Positions 52,984 to 61,893 of a DNA stretch of 64,000 nt are shown in pieces. Origin of the DNA: Pseudomonadota bacterium (lineage in GTDB: Bacteria > Pseudomonadota > Alphaproteobacteria > Sphingomonadales > Sphingomonadaceae). The position numbers and the translations under genes were made by a program. How positions within the stretch are numbered: position 1 is the stretch's first letter; each line of letters begins with the position of its first letter. The notes below the pieces were generated by a model, which worked only from the letters and a program-made list of their open reading frames with translations, ran no database searches and was not told where the DNA came from. The stretch covers positions 1 to 64,000 of the forward strand of contig JAEXFD010000002.1 of the NCBI GenBank assembly GCA_023400405.1. Direction: 5' to 3'.

Positions 52984-54762
52984 TCAATACAACCCGTCCA
53001 GCCGCTCGCCGTACACGCCCTTCAGCACGTGCCGGCGGATTTTCAGGCTCGGCGTCAGCTGTTCGTTCTCGATCGTGAACGGCTCGTCGGCGAGGAGGAA
53101 CTTGCGGACGCGCTCGATCACCGACAGGTCCTTGTTGACTCGCTCGACCGCGGCGGCGACCGCTGCGCGATAGTCCGGGTCCTGCTTCAGCACCTTGAAG
53201 TCGCACTTGCTCGCCGTCCTGGCGCACCATTCGGCGGTCCATTCGGGATCGGGGACGATCACGGCAGTCATGTACGGCTTCTTGTCGCCAGCGATCATCG
53301 CCTGGACGATCTCGGGCTGCAGCGTCAGCATCCCCTCGATCTTCTGGGGCGCGACATTGTCGCCCTTGTCGTTGACGATGATGTCCTTCTTGCGGTCGGT
53401 GATCTTGATCCGGCCCTTTTCGTCGATCAGGCCGATATCGCCGGTGTGCAGCCAGCCGTCCTTGAGGACGCGCTTGGTCTCTTCCTCGTTGCGCCAATAG
53501 CCGTGCATGACCAGCTCGCCGCGCACCAGGATCTCGCCATCCTCGGCGATGCGCACCTCGACGCCTTCGAGCGGCGGGCCGACCGTGTCCATCTTCAGCC
53601 CGGCCTTGGGCCGGTTGCACGAGATCACCGGCGCCGCCTCGGTCTGGCCATAGCCCTGGAGGAAGGTGAGGCCGAGGCTCTGGAAGAAGATGCCGACTTC
53701 GGGGTTCAGCGGCGCGCCGCCGGAGACCATCGCCTTGATCCGCCCGCCGAAGCGCTTGGCGAGCTTGGGGCGGAGCGTGGCGCCCAGCAGCAGGTTCATC
53801 GGCAGGTCGGCGACGCCCGCGGTGCCCGCGGCCTTGCGCCCGCCGATCGCCACCGCGCGATCGAGCAGGAAATTGGCGAACTTGCCCTGCTTCTCGACCT
53901 GCTTGGTGATGCGGGTGCGCAGCACTTCGAACAGGCGGGGCACCACGACCATGATCGTCGGGCGGACTTCCTCGATGTTCGAGGCGAGCTTTTCGAGCCC
54001 TTCCGAATAATAGATCTGCGCGCCGAGGCCGATCGGGAAGAACTGCCCGCCGGTATGTTCATAGGCGTGGCTCAAGGGCAGGAACGATAGGAACACCTCG
54101 TCGTCCCAGCCGAAATCCTCGCTGATCAGCGCGCAGCACGCCTCGACATTGTGGAGGATCGCGCCGTGATGCTGCATCACGCCGCGCGGGGATCCGCCGG
54201 TGCCGCTGGTATAGATGATGCAGGCCAGGTCCTCGCGCCGATAGGGGCAGGAGAGGCCCCGCGGATCGGAGTCGTGCTTCGCGATCAGCGCGTGCCAGTC
54301 GTGGAATTCCAGGCTGCCCTGCTGGCCGATCCGCATCTCGTCGATGCCGATGATCATCCGCGGAGACGAGCCGCGCAGCGCGGCAGGGACCAGGGTCTTG
54401 GCGAGCTTGGCGTTCGAAACGATGATCGCACAGGCGCCGGAATTCTCGATGATGTGCTGGTGGTCGCGCTCGGTATTGGTCGTGTAGGTCGGCACGGTCA
54501 CGCAGCCCGCGGCCATGATCGCGAGATCGCTGATGCAGAATTCGGGGCGATTCTCGCAGACCAGCATCACCCGGTCGCCACGCTTCAGCCCCAGGCCGTT
54601 GAGCGCGGCGGCGAGGCTGGCGACCTGGCGCGCGGCCTCGGCCCAGCTCGTCGATTGCCAGGCGCCGCCGCCCCGGTGCCAGAGGAAGGGAACATCGCCC
54701 TTTTCCTTCGCGCGGGCGAAGAACATCTGGACGAGGTTTTCAAATCGTTCGAGCCTGCGCAT
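52984..54762 (-). CDS. Long-chain fatty acid--CoA ligase (AMP-binding)
   Basis: 592 residues. Adenylate-forming enzyme of the long-chain acyl-CoA synthetase group. P-loop-like AMP motif IIYTSGTGGSPRGVMQHH, FLPLSHAYEHTGG, LTFLQGYGQTEAAP, and the motor segment DGWLHTGDIGLIDEKGRIKITDRKKDII with VAPQKIEGML. Soluble. It activates fatty acids with ATP for beta-oxidation or lipid synthesis. It starts 41 bases downstream of ggt's stop side on the same strand, but no functional link is evident. Confidence 0.92.
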   Translation of the reverse strand: MRRLERFENLVQMFFARAKEKGDVPFLWHRGGGAWQSTSWAEAARQVASLAAALNGLGLKRGDRVMLVCENRPEFCISDLAIMAAGCVTVPTYTTNTERDHQHIIENSGACAIIVSNAKLAKTLVPAALRGSSPRMIIGIDEMRIGQQGSLEFHDWHALIAKHDSDPRGLSCPYRREDLACIIYTSGTGGSPRGVMQHHGAILHNVEACCALISEDFGWDDEVFLSFLPLSHAYEHTGGQFFPIGLGAQIYYSEGLEKLASNIEEVRPTIMVVVPRLFEVLRTRITKQVEKQGKFANFLLDRAVAIGGRKAAGTAGVADLPMNLLLGATLRPKLAKRFGGRIKAMVSGGAPLNPEVGIFFQSLGLTFLQGYGQTEAAPVISCNRPKAGLKMDTVGPPLEGVEVRIAEDGEILVRGELVMHGYWRNEEETKRVLKDGWLHTGDIGLIDEKGRIKITDRKKDIIVNDKGDNVAPQKIEGMLTLQPEIVQAMIAGDKKPYMTAVIVPDPEWTAEWCARTASKCDFKVLKQDPDYRAAVAAAVERVNKDLSVIERVRKFLLADEPFTIENEQLTPSLKIRRHVLKGVYGERLDGLY

Positions 54763-54803
54763 TCACTCTCCCCTGTGCGGCCACTCCTTGTGGAGCGTGC
54801 CGC

Positions 54804-56522
54804 TTATTCCGACGGCCGGTTCGGCTGCGCGCCCACGCGGCGGATAACGGTCGTGCGGCCCTGCTGGTCCATCGCCACGCCTTCGCTGCGCGGATCGGCG
54901 GCGCCGGTCCAGCGGCCCTTGACCCGCTCGACCGCATTGGCCTTGAGCCCGAGCGGGCCTGACTGGACCTTTTCGCCCAGCGCCTGCAGCGCCGGCAGCA
55001 TCGCGTCGAGCTGCGTGCCCTTCTCGGCCATCGCCACCGGGCCGGGGGCATAGAGCAGCCCCAGCCCGATCGCGTCCTGTGCCGAGAGCTTCCAGTCGAG
55101 CACGCCGATCAGGGCCTTGGCGACCTGCGCGATGATCGTCGATCCGCCCGCCGCGCCGATCGCGATGCGGACCTTGCCGTCGGGGCCATAGACGATCGTC
55201 GGCGCCATCGAGCTGCGCGGCCGCTTGCCGCCCTCGACGCGGTTCGCCGCGAGATAGCCGTCCTTTTCGGGAACGATGTCGAAATCGGTCAGCTCGTTGT
55301 TGAGCATCGTGCCATCGACCGAAAGCCCCGATCCGAACGGTCCTTCGATCGTGGTGGTGACTTGGGCGATGTTGCCGGCCTTGTCGACTACGGAGAGCGA
55401 GGTGGTGCCCGGCACTTCCTGCGGCGTCGCGCGGACGCGCTGGGGGGCGCCCGGCGGTGTGCCCGCCTCGACTTTGGGCATCGTCACATCGGCGCGGATC
55501 AGCGCCGAGCGGCTGGCGAGATAGCGGCGATCGAGAAGGCCGGCGATCGGCACCTGCACATAATCGGGATCGCCGACATAGAGGTCGCGATCGGCATAGG
55601 CGAGGCGCGAGCTTTCGGCGAACAGGTGCCAGGCGACGGGATTGTCCTTGCCGAGCTTGGCCATGTCGAACCGCTCGAGCTGGGCGAGGATCATCATCAC
55701 GGTGACGCCGCCCGAGGAGGGTGGGCCCATCGAGCAGATCTTGTAGGTGCGATAGCGGCTGCACAGCACCGGCCGGTCCTTGGCCTCGTAAGCGGCGAGG
55801 TCGCCGGTCGTCATCTTGGACGGATTGCGCTGGGCGCCGTTGACGGTGGCGACCAGCTTTTGCGCCTGCGGGCCGACATAGAAGCTGTCCGGCCCCTGTG
55901 CGGCGATGCGTTCGAGCAGCGCGGCCTGATCGGGATTGTGGATCTCGGCCCCCTCCGGCATCGGCTGGCCGGCCGGTCCGAAGAAGATCGCGCGGACGCC
56001 CGCATCGACATGGCCGGTATAGCTGCGCAGTGCGTTGGCGAGCCGCGGCGAGACGAGGAACCCGTCGCGCGCCAGCCGGATCGCCGGCGCGAACAGCCGC
56101 GCCCAGGGCAGCTTGCCGCCGCGCTGGTGCGCCAGCGCCATCGCCCGCAGCGCACCGGGCACGCCGACGCTGCGCCCGCCCGGAACCGCCGCCATGTGGC
56201 TGAGCGGCTGGCCGTCGACCCCGTAGAACCAATGGTCGTTCGCCGCCATCGGCGCCGCCTCGCGCCCGTCGACCGTGCGGATCTTGCCGGTCTTGCCATC
56301 ATATTGCAGCCAGAAGCTGCCGCCGCCGATGCCCGAGCTCTGCGGCTCGACGACGTTGAGCGCGAGCATCGTCGCGATCGCCGCGTCGGTGGCGCTGCCG
56401 CCGGCATTGAGGATCTCCGTGCCCGCCGCGGCCGCGCGCGGATCGGCGGCACTGACCACGCCTTGCGCGAAGGCCGCAACGGGGGCGAAGAGCAGGGCGA
56501 CCAGCAGCAACAGCTTTTTCAT
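54804..56522 (-). CDS. ggt: Gamma-glutamyltransferase
   Basis: 572 residues with a signal peptide (MKKLLLLVALLFAPVAAFA), so periplasmic. It is made as a proenzyme cleaved before the catalytic Thr, seen in QEVPGTTSLSVVDKAGNIAQVTTTI. Substrate-binding DGREAAPMAA and GGGSFWLQYDGKTG near the N-terminus and RPRSSMAPTIV and GAAGGSTI later are conserved. It degrades glutathione and gamma-glutamyl peptides. Confidence 0.93.
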   Translation of the reverse strand: MKKLLLLVALLFAPVAAFAQGVVSAADPRAAAAGTEILNAGGSATDAAIATMLALNVVEPQSSGIGGGSFWLQYDGKTGKIRTVDGREAAPMAANDHWFYGVDGQPLSHMAAVPGGRSVGVPGALRAMALAHQRGGKLPWARLFAPAIRLARDGFLVSPRLANALRSYTGHVDAGVRAIFFGPAGQPMPEGAEIHNPDQAALLERIAAQGPDSFYVGPQAQKLVATVNGAQRNPSKMTTGDLAAYEAKDRPVLCSRYRTYKICSMGPPSSGGVTVMMILAQLERFDMAKLGKDNPVAWHLFAESSRLAYADRDLYVGDPDYVQVPIAGLLDRRYLASRSALIRADVTMPKVEAGTPPGAPQRVRATPQEVPGTTSLSVVDKAGNIAQVTTTIEGPFGSGLSVDGTMLNNELTDFDIVPEKDGYLAANRVEGGKRPRSSMAPTIVYGPDGKVRIAIGAAGGSTIIAQVAKALIGVLDWKLSAQDAIGLGLLYAPGPVAMAEKGTQLDAMLPALQALGEKVQSGPLGLKANAVERVKGRWTGAADPRSEGVAMDQQGRTTVIRRVGAQPNRPSE

Positions 56523-56688
56523 GGTGCTAGCCGTAGCGGGCTTCGCGCGGCGCGCAAAGACGCTACGTCCCTCGGCCGCCCCCCGTCCGGGATTGTCCGC
56601 ATGGCGTTTCGGGTTCAGGCTGCATAATCGTGAAGTTGTCGCGGACGGCCGCCGGCACTGGCGCGCGCGGCACGAGGGAGGTCGCACC

Positions 56689-57276
56689 ATGTCCGATGCC
56701 GTTGCCGATCGATTCGCGTTCCCCACAGCGCCCAGCCTGGTGCGCGGCCTTGCCAAGAGCTGGTGGCTGTTCCTCCTGCGCGGGCTGGCGGGCATCGCCT
56801 TCGGCGTGCTCGCGATCCTGTGGCCCGGCGTCGCGCTGGTGACGCTGGCGCTGGGCTGGGGCGCCTATGCCATGGTTGACGGCATGCTCGCGCTGGCGAC
56901 GGCGATCTCGGGCCCGACCAAGGGCACGCCGCGCTGGTGGCTGGTGCTGGTCGGCCTCTCCGGCGTCGCTGCCGGCGTGGTGACCTTCCTGTGGCCGGGA
57001 ATCACCGTGACCGTGCTGTTGGTGGTGATCGCGATCTGGGCGATCGCCACCGGGGCGATGGAGCTCGCCGGCGCGATCGCGCTGCGCAAGGAGATCGAGG
57101 GCGAGCTGTTCCTGATCCTCGCCGGGCTGCTCTCGATCGGCTTCGGGATCGCGATCATCGCCTGGCCGGTCGCGGGTGCGCTGAGCGTGGTGTGGCTGAT
57201 CGCCTGGCTCGCGATCCTGGGTGGCGCGGCCTATCTCGCGCTCGCCTTCCGGTTGCGGAAGCTGGCCGCTTTCTAG
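56689..57276 (+). CDS. HdeD-family membrane protein
   Basis: 195 residues, six predicted helices in three pairs with the repeated pattern WLFLLRGLAGIAFGVLAILWPG, WWLVLVGLSGVAAGVVTFLWPG and LFLILAGLLSIGFGIAIIAWP. The WPG/WP elements are the HdeD family signature. E. coli HdeD is linked to acid resistance, but the role in other bacteria is unclear. GGGAGG lies 9 bases upstream of the ATG. Its stop overlaps that of convergent pyrD. Confidence 0.87.
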   Translation: MSDAVADRFAFPTAPSLVRGLAKSWWLFLLRGLAGIAFGVLAILWPGVALVTLALGWGAYAMVDGMLALATAISGPTKGTPRWWLVLVGLSGVAAGVVTFLWPGITVTVLLVVIAIWAIATGAMELAGAIALRKEIEGELFLILAGLLSIGFGIAIIAWPVAGALSVVWLIAWLAILGGAAYLALAFRLRKLAAF

Positions 57277-58247
57277 GCGAGCCCGGCGGCGATTCGCCGC
57301 GCGAGACCCGGGCCTTTGTAGACCAGCGCGGAGTAGATCTGGACGAGGCTGGCGCCGGCATCGATGCGGCGCCTGGCCTCGTCGACGCTGTCGATTCCGC
57401 CCGCCGAGATCAGCGGCAGTGCGCCCGCGGCGATGTCCGCCGCCTCGGCGAGCTTGGCGCGAACGAGGGGGGCGAGCGGCCTGCCCGACAGGCCGCCGGT
57501 CTCGCCGGCGGCGGGCGAGGCCAGGGGCGGACGCGAGATCGTCGTGTTGGAGACGATCAGGGCGTCGATATGGTGGTCGAGCGCGGCCCGGATCGCGCCT
57601 TCCAGCCCGTCCCGGTCGAGATCGGGCGCGACCTTGAGGAACAATGGCGTCCTGCCGCGCGCCGCATCGGCGGCCGCGAGCAGCTCGTCGAGCGCCGGCC
57701 GGGACTGGAGATCGCGCAGGCCCGGCGTATTCGGCGAACTGACGTTGATCGTCACGTAATCGGCGTGCGGCGCGGCCTTGCCGACCCCGAGCGCATAGTC
57801 CGCCACGCGATCGTCCGAATCCTTGTTGGCGCCGACATTGATACCGAGCACGCCCTTGCGCGCGCCAAGCCCGGCAATCCGCGCCAGCGCCGCGTCGATC
57901 CCGTCATTGTTGAAGCCCATCCGGTTGATCACCGCTTCGTCCTCGGCAAGGCGGAACAGGCGGGGGCGGGGATTGCCGGGCTGGGGGCGCGGCGTCAGCG
58001 TGCCGACCTCGACGCTGCCGAAGCCGAGGCCGAACAGGCCGGGGATCGCGCGCGCGTCCTTGTCGAAGCCGGCGGCCAGGCCGACTCGATTGGGAAAGCG
58101 GATGCCGGCGATGGTGACGGGGTCGGCGGCCATCGCCGCTCCGAACGGCACGCCGAGCGCCCCCCAAATCCGCAGCGCGCCGATCGCGGCATGATGTGCG
58201 GCTTCGGCGTCGAGCGCAAACAGGGCGGCGCGGAAGGGATAGGCCAT
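57273..58247 (-). CDS. pyrD: Dihydroorotate dehydrogenase (quinone), class 2
   Basis: 324 residues from MAYPFRAALFALDAEAAHH, whose helices bind the membrane, the mark of class 2 enzymes. FMN barrel motifs: VGLAAGFDKDA, GFGSVEVGTLTPRPQPGNPRPRLFRL, YVTINVSSPNTPGLRDLQ with the catalytic Ser, FLKVAPDL and ISAGGIDSVDEA. It oxidises dihydroorotate in pyrimidine synthesis using ubiquinone. An upstream ATG at 58358 would add unlikely sequence. Confidence 0.95.
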   Translation of the reverse strand: MAYPFRAALFALDAEAAHHAAIGALRIWGALGVPFGAAMAADPVTIAGIRFPNRVGLAAGFDKDARAIPGLFGLGFGSVEVGTLTPRPQPGNPRPRLFRLAEDEAVINRMGFNNDGIDAALARIAGLGARKGVLGINVGANKDSDDRVADYALGVGKAAPHADYVTINVSSPNTPGLRDLQSRPALDELLAAADAARGRTPLFLKVAPDLDRDGLEGAIRAALDHHIDALIVSNTTISRPPLASPAAGETGGLSGRPLAPLVRAKLAEAADIAAGALPLISAGGIDSVDEARRRIDAGASLVQIYSALVYKGPGLARRIAAGLA

Positions 58248-58329
58248 GCCCTGGCCTTTGCACCCGGCCTGGCCTCCGTAAAGCGCCGGATGTCGAATAT
58301 TTCCAATACATCGGGCTGCGGGGGCTCTA

Positions 58330-58414
58330 GAAAGGCAATGCGACCCGAGGGGTTCCACAATGGGGGACCCTTTCCTTTAGGCCCGGTCTGGCGAAAGCCG
58401 GCCGGGCCTTTTTT
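58330..58414 (+). ncRNA. Candidate small RNA ending in a strong terminator
   Basis: There is no plus-strand gene between the pyrD start and this point, yet a textbook plus-strand terminator ends here (AGGCCCGG, 15-base loop, CCGGGCCT, then six T). Just upstream, GGGGTTCC and GGGGACCC can pair as a weaker stem around ACAATG. This suggests a short transcript initiated around 58260-58330. No stop-terminated leader peptide was found. The 5' end is a guess. Confidence 0.45.
58379..58414 (+). terminator. Rho-independent terminator with no gene before it
   Basis: AGGCCCGG at 58379-58386 pairs with CCGGGCCT at 58402-58409, with a further inner pairing CTGGC/GCCGG, and is followed by TTTTTT. It is the best intrinsic terminator in the window. 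It points away from pyrD and ahead of the AraC gene. Confidence 0.85.
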
Positions 58415-58485
58415 AATCCGTGATAATGCAGTATGTTGCAGGCGGATAAGACGAATCCGAGGGAGAGGCACTCGGACGGGGCACT

Positions 58486-59415
58486 ATGCGGGTTGCAACC
58501 AGGACTAGGCCGGACGAGCCGGCACTCGACGATGGCCGCGCGCCGCGGCCGAACATCGAATTCCGCAAGGCGGAAGGCGCGCTGCTACCGCATGTCGAAT
58601 CCTATTATCTCTATCGCTACGACGCGCCGCTGATCGAAGGGATCGAGCGAGTCGACATGGGCCAGCTGCGCTTCCTGATTCGCGGCGATGGCGAGGTGTT
58701 CTTTCCCGACGGCCATGTCGAGCGCACCAAGCGCGTGATGGTCAACGCGCCGGGCACCGCAGCGGCCGGCTACCGGATGAACGGGCCGTTCCACTGCTTC
58801 GGCGTCTCGCTGCGCGCGATTGGCTGGAAGGCGCTGATCGGCCTGCCCGCCTATAAGGTTGCCGATCACCTCGTCGATGGCGAGAAGCTGTTCTGCGAGC
58901 AGGCGACGGAGCTGTGGCACGCGCTCCAGCATATGGAGACGCTGGACGAGATGATCGCGGCGATCGAGCCGCTGCTCCAGATGCGCCAATATGAAGTGCC
59001 GCCGGTGCCCAAGGCGCATCTCGTCTTCCTGCGCGCGATCCGCGAATGGGCCGCGACCGAGGATCCGACGCTCGACGATCTCTATGCCCGCATCCGCCAG
59101 AGCTCGAACATCGGCGAGCGCCAGGTACAGCGCCTCTGCAAGGAATATTTCTCAGGGTCGCCCGCGCACCTCAAGCGCAAGTTCCGTGCGATCGGGGCGG
59201 CGATCCGGATCTATCAGGGCGCGAGCAACGACGAGGTGGTGGGCCCCTTCTCCGATCAATCGCACATGATCAACGAAGTCCGTCATTTCACCGGCCACAC
59301 CCCCGGCACGCTGCGCGCGAGGATCGATCCGGTGCTGGCGGTGACGCTCGACAACGAAACCTTCCATTTCCTGCCCGACGTGATCCCCGAATCGGTTGAC
59401 CTTCGCCCTCGTTGA
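58486..59415 (+). CDS. AraC-family transcriptional regulator
   Basis: 309 residues. The N-terminal ~170 residues form a cupin-like sensing part (RKAEGALLPHVESYYLYRYD, RFLIRGDGEVFFPDGH). The C-terminal ~100 residues are the double helix-turn-helix with SSNIGERQVQRLCKEYFSGSPAHLKRKFRAIGAA and FSDQSHMINEVRHFTGHTPG. The signal molecule and targets are unknown. It lies 72 bases after a strong terminator and 74 bases before the Rrf2 gene of the suf operon. Confidence 0.85.
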   Translation: MRVATRTRPDEPALDDGRAPRPNIEFRKAEGALLPHVESYYLYRYDAPLIEGIERVDMGQLRFLIRGDGEVFFPDGHVERTKRVMVNAPGTAAAGYRMNGPFHCFGVSLRAIGWKALIGLPAYKVADHLVDGEKLFCEQATELWHALQHMETLDEMIAAIEPLLQMRQYEVPPVPKAHLVFLRAIREWAATEDPTLDDLYARIRQSSNIGERQVQRLCKEYFSGSPAHLKRKFRAIGAAIRIYQGASNDEVVGPFSDQSHMINEVRHFTGHTPGTLRARIDPVLAVTLDNETFHFLPDVIPESVDLRPR

Positions 59416-59489
59416 GCCCATCTGCCCAATCGGAACGAACTTGTCCGATTTCCCTTGCGCGATGCGCATAAGGGCCGTGAAGGGATCCG

Positions 59490-59957
59490 ATGCGGCTTTC
59501 TAGCCTTGCCGATTATGCCATCGTCATGATGACGGCGGCGGCGCGCCAGTGCGGTGCGACGTGCCGACTTAACGCGACGACGCTGGCGGGCGAGACCGGA
59601 CTGCCGCTGCCCACCGTGCAGAAGCTGGTGAGCAAGCTTTCCGCCGCCGGCCTGATCGAGAGCGCGCGGGGCACCGGCGGCGGCTTCCGCCTCGCTCGCC
59701 CGCCTGCCGCGATCAGCCTGGCCGACATCGTCGAGGCGATCGAGGGTCCGATCGCGATGTCGACTTGCGCCGATCCGGGCCGGCATGACTGCGCCGTGGA
59801 GAGCAATTGCCGGATCAAGCCGCAGATGAATGCCGTCAACGGCGCAGTGCGCGGCGTTCTCGCCGGCGTGTCCCTCGCCAGTTTCGTGGTGCCGGCACAA
59901 CCGGCGCTGCCGCAGCTTCGGGACGGCCCCGCCAATACCTCGCAGGTGCACGCATAA
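59490..59957 (+). CDS. Rrf2-family Fe-S cluster-responsive regulator of the suf operon
   Basis: 155 residues. The winged helix is in MRLSSLADYAIVMMTAAA, LPLPTVQKLVSKLSAAGLIESARGTGGGFRLARP. Three cluster-binding cysteines are in STCADPGRHDCAVESNC, the standard Rrf2/IscR spacing region. Its stop overlaps the sufB start (TAATG), so it is first in the suf operon and should repress it when Fe-S supply is adequate. Confidence 0.92.
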   Translation: MRLSSLADYAIVMMTAAARQCGATCRLNATTLAGETGLPLPTVQKLVSKLSAAGLIESARGTGGGFRLARPPAAISLADIVEAIEGPIAMSTCADPGRHDCAVESNCRIKPQMNAVNGAVRGVLAGVSLASFVVPAQPALPQLRDGPANTSQVHA

Positions 59958-61420
59958 TGGCTACCAAGAATGCCGAGGCGCTCGCCGCCGCGAACAAGAA
60001 GTACGAATGGGGCTTCGCCTCGGACGTGGAGCAGGAATTCGCGCCCAAGGGGCTGAACGAAGACACGATCCGCTATATCAGCGCCAAGAAGAGCGAACCC
60101 GAATGGATGCTCGACTGGCGCCTCAAGGCGTTCCGCATCTGGCAGGAAATGACCTTGCCCGAATGGGCGAAGCTGTCGATCCCGCACATCGATTACCAGG
60201 ATGCCTATTATTACGCTGAGCCCAAGGCGAAGAAGACGATCGAGAGCCTCGACGATCTCGATCCCGAGATCCGGCGCACTTATGAGAAGCTCGGCATCCC
60301 GATCGAGGAGCAGAAGGTGCTCGCCGGGGTGGAGGGCGCGCGCAAGGTCGCGGTCGACGCGGTGTTCGACAGCGTCTCGGTGGCGACAACGTTCCGCAAG
60401 GAGCTGGAGGAAGCGGGGGTGATCTTCCGCTCGATCAGCGAGGCGATCCGCGAATTCCCCGATCTGGTGAAGCGCTGGCTGGGCAAGGTGGTGCCGGTAC
60501 GCGACAATTTCTTCTCGGCGCTCAACGCGGCGGTCTTTTCCGACGGCACCTTCGTCTACATTCCCGAAGGCGTGCGCTGCCCGATGGAGCTGAGCACCTA
60601 TTTCCGCATCAATGCCGAGAATACCGGCCAGTTCGAGCGGACGCTGATCGTCGCCGACAAGGGCGCCTACGTATCCTATCTCGAAGGCTGCACCGCGCCG
60701 ATGCGCGACGAGAACCAGCTCCATGCCGCGGTGGTCGAGTTGGTCGCGCTCGACGATGCCGAGATCAAGTACAGCACGGTGCAGAACTGGTATCCGGGCG
60801 ACGAGAATGGCGTCGGCGGCATCTTCAACTTCGTCACCAAGCGCGCGCTGTGCGCCGGCAAGAATTCGAAGGTGAGCTGGACCCAGGTCGAGACCGGCAG
60901 CGCGATCACCTGGAAATATCCGAGCTGCATCCTCCAGGGCGACGGCTCCGTCGGCGAATTCTATTCGGTGGCGGTCACCAACGGGCGGCAACAGGCCGAT
61001 ACCGGCACCAAGATGCTCCACATCGGCAAGAACACTCGCTCGACGATCGTCTCCAAGGGGATCAGCGCCGGGCGCAGCGACAATACCTATCGCGGCCGCG
61101 TGCTCGTCAATGCCGCGGCGGAGAATGTCCGCAACTTCACCCAGTGCGACAGCCTGCTGCTTGGCAACCAGTGCGGTGCGCACACCGTGCCGTATATCGA
61201 AGTGAAGAATCCCAGCGCGCAGATCGAGCATGAGGCGACCACCTCGAAGATCAGCGAGGACCAGCTCTTCTATGCGATGCAGCGCGGGCTCGACCAGGAA
61301 GCCGCGGTGGCGCTGATCGTCAACGGCTTCGCCAAGGAAGTGCTGCAGCAGCTCCCGATGGAATTTGCCGTCGAGGCGCAGAAGCTGCTGGGGATCAGCC
61401 TGGAAGGCTCGGTGGGATGA
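59957..61420 (+). CDS. sufB: Fe-S cluster assembly scaffold protein SufB
   Basis: 487 residues. SufB of the SufBC2D complex on which clusters are built. Signature segments: MLDWRLKAFRIWQEM, FVYIPEGVRCPMELSTYFRINAENTGQFERTLIVAD, CTAPMRDENQLHAAVVEL, NFTQCDSLLLGNQCGAHTVPYIEVKN and ISEDQLFYAMQRGLDQEAA. The gene overlaps the regulator by one base and the next gene (a DUF559 nuclease) by four. The usual next gene, sufC, is displaced by about 1 kb. Confidence 0.96.
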   Translation: MATKNAEALAAANKKYEWGFASDVEQEFAPKGLNEDTIRYISAKKSEPEWMLDWRLKAFRIWQEMTLPEWAKLSIPHIDYQDAYYYAEPKAKKTIESLDDLDPEIRRTYEKLGIPIEEQKVLAGVEGARKVAVDAVFDSVSVATTFRKELEEAGVIFRSISEAIREFPDLVKRWLGKVVPVRDNFFSALNAAVFSDGTFVYIPEGVRCPMELSTYFRINAENTGQFERTLIVADKGAYVSYLEGCTAPMRDENQLHAAVVELVALDDAEIKYSTVQNWYPGDENGVGGIFNFVTKRALCAGKNSKVSWTQVETGSAITWKYPSCILQGDGSVGEFYSVAVTNGRQQADTGTKMLHIGKNTRSTIVSKGISAGRSDNTYRGRVLVNAAAENVRNFTQCDSLLLGNQCGAHTVPYIEVKNPSAQIEHEATTSKISEDQLFYAMQRGLDQEAAVALIVNGFAKEVLQQLPMEFAVEAQKLLGISLEGSVG

Positions 61421-61893
61421 GCGAGCGGTTCGACAAGGGCTGGACGCCGAAAGCCCCTCCCCTTCAGGGGAGGGGTTTGGGGTGGGGGCTGTCCGTCGAG
61501 CGCATCCAGTGGCTCCAGCAGCGCGCCAGCGAGATGCGCCGGAACCCGACCGAGCCGGAGAAGCGCCTGTGGCGTCACCTGTCTAACTCGCAGTTGGACG
61601 GCCACAAGTTCCGTCGCCAGTCGGTGATCGGGCCTTACATTGCGGACTTTCTTTGCTCGCAGAAGGCGCTGGTCGTCGAAGTGGATGGCGACACCCATGA
61701 CGACGCCAAGGATCGGTTGCGCGACGATGTGTTGCGTGAGCATGGATATCGAGTCCTGCGCGTCACCAATTACGAGGTCATATCGAACATGGAAGGCGTG
61801 GTTCGGGTCATTGCCTCCGCTTTAACGGACGCCCCCGATCGGTGGGACAGCCCCCACCCCAACCCATCCCCTGAAGGGGAGGGGCTTGTATGA
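61417..61893 (+). CDS. DUF559 (VSR/very-short-patch-repair-like) endonuclease-domain protein with repeat-encoded ends
   Basis: 158 residues. The core has the family pattern MRRNPTEPEKRLWRHL, LDGHKFRRQSVIGPYIADFLC, LVVEVDGDTHDDAKDRLRDDVL and GYRVLRVTNYEVISN, a PD-(D/E)xK-type nuclease fold with Asp in ADF and Glu-x-Asp in VEVDG. The codons at both ends (KAPPLQGRGLGWGL and SPHPNPSPEGEGL) are translated repeat sequence. A more ancestral start could be the in-frame ATG at 61534. It overlaps sufB and the next gene by four bases each, so it is fully inside the suf operon. The core visibly uses more A/T than its neighbours, suggesting acquisition. Confidence 0.85.
   Translation: MSERFDKGWTPKAPPLQGRGLGWGLSVERIQWLQQRASEMRRNPTEPEKRLWRHLSNSQLDGHKFRRQSVIGPYIADFLCSQKALVVEVDGDTHDDAKDRLRDDVLREHGYRVLRVTNYEVISNMEGVVRVIASALTDAPDRWDSPHPNPSPEGEGLV
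61451..61887. mobile_element. Candidate mobile unit: family A inverted repeats flanking the DUF559 gene
   Basis: Left arm 61451-61494 starts AAGCCCCTCCCCTTCAGGGG and ends GTGGGGGCTGTCC. Right arm 61845-61887 is its reverse complement with one mismatch and one missing base, about 43 bases long. Between them lies the nuclease core. The same outer arm is found without a gene at 7914-8020 and 28896-29040. I see no target-site duplication at the edges. Confidence 0.6.

Noticed and set aside
58338..58380. Leader peptide starting MRPEGFHNGG before the orphan terminator
   Set aside because: The frame has no stop before the terminator and continues through the hairpin, so it is not a leader peptide.
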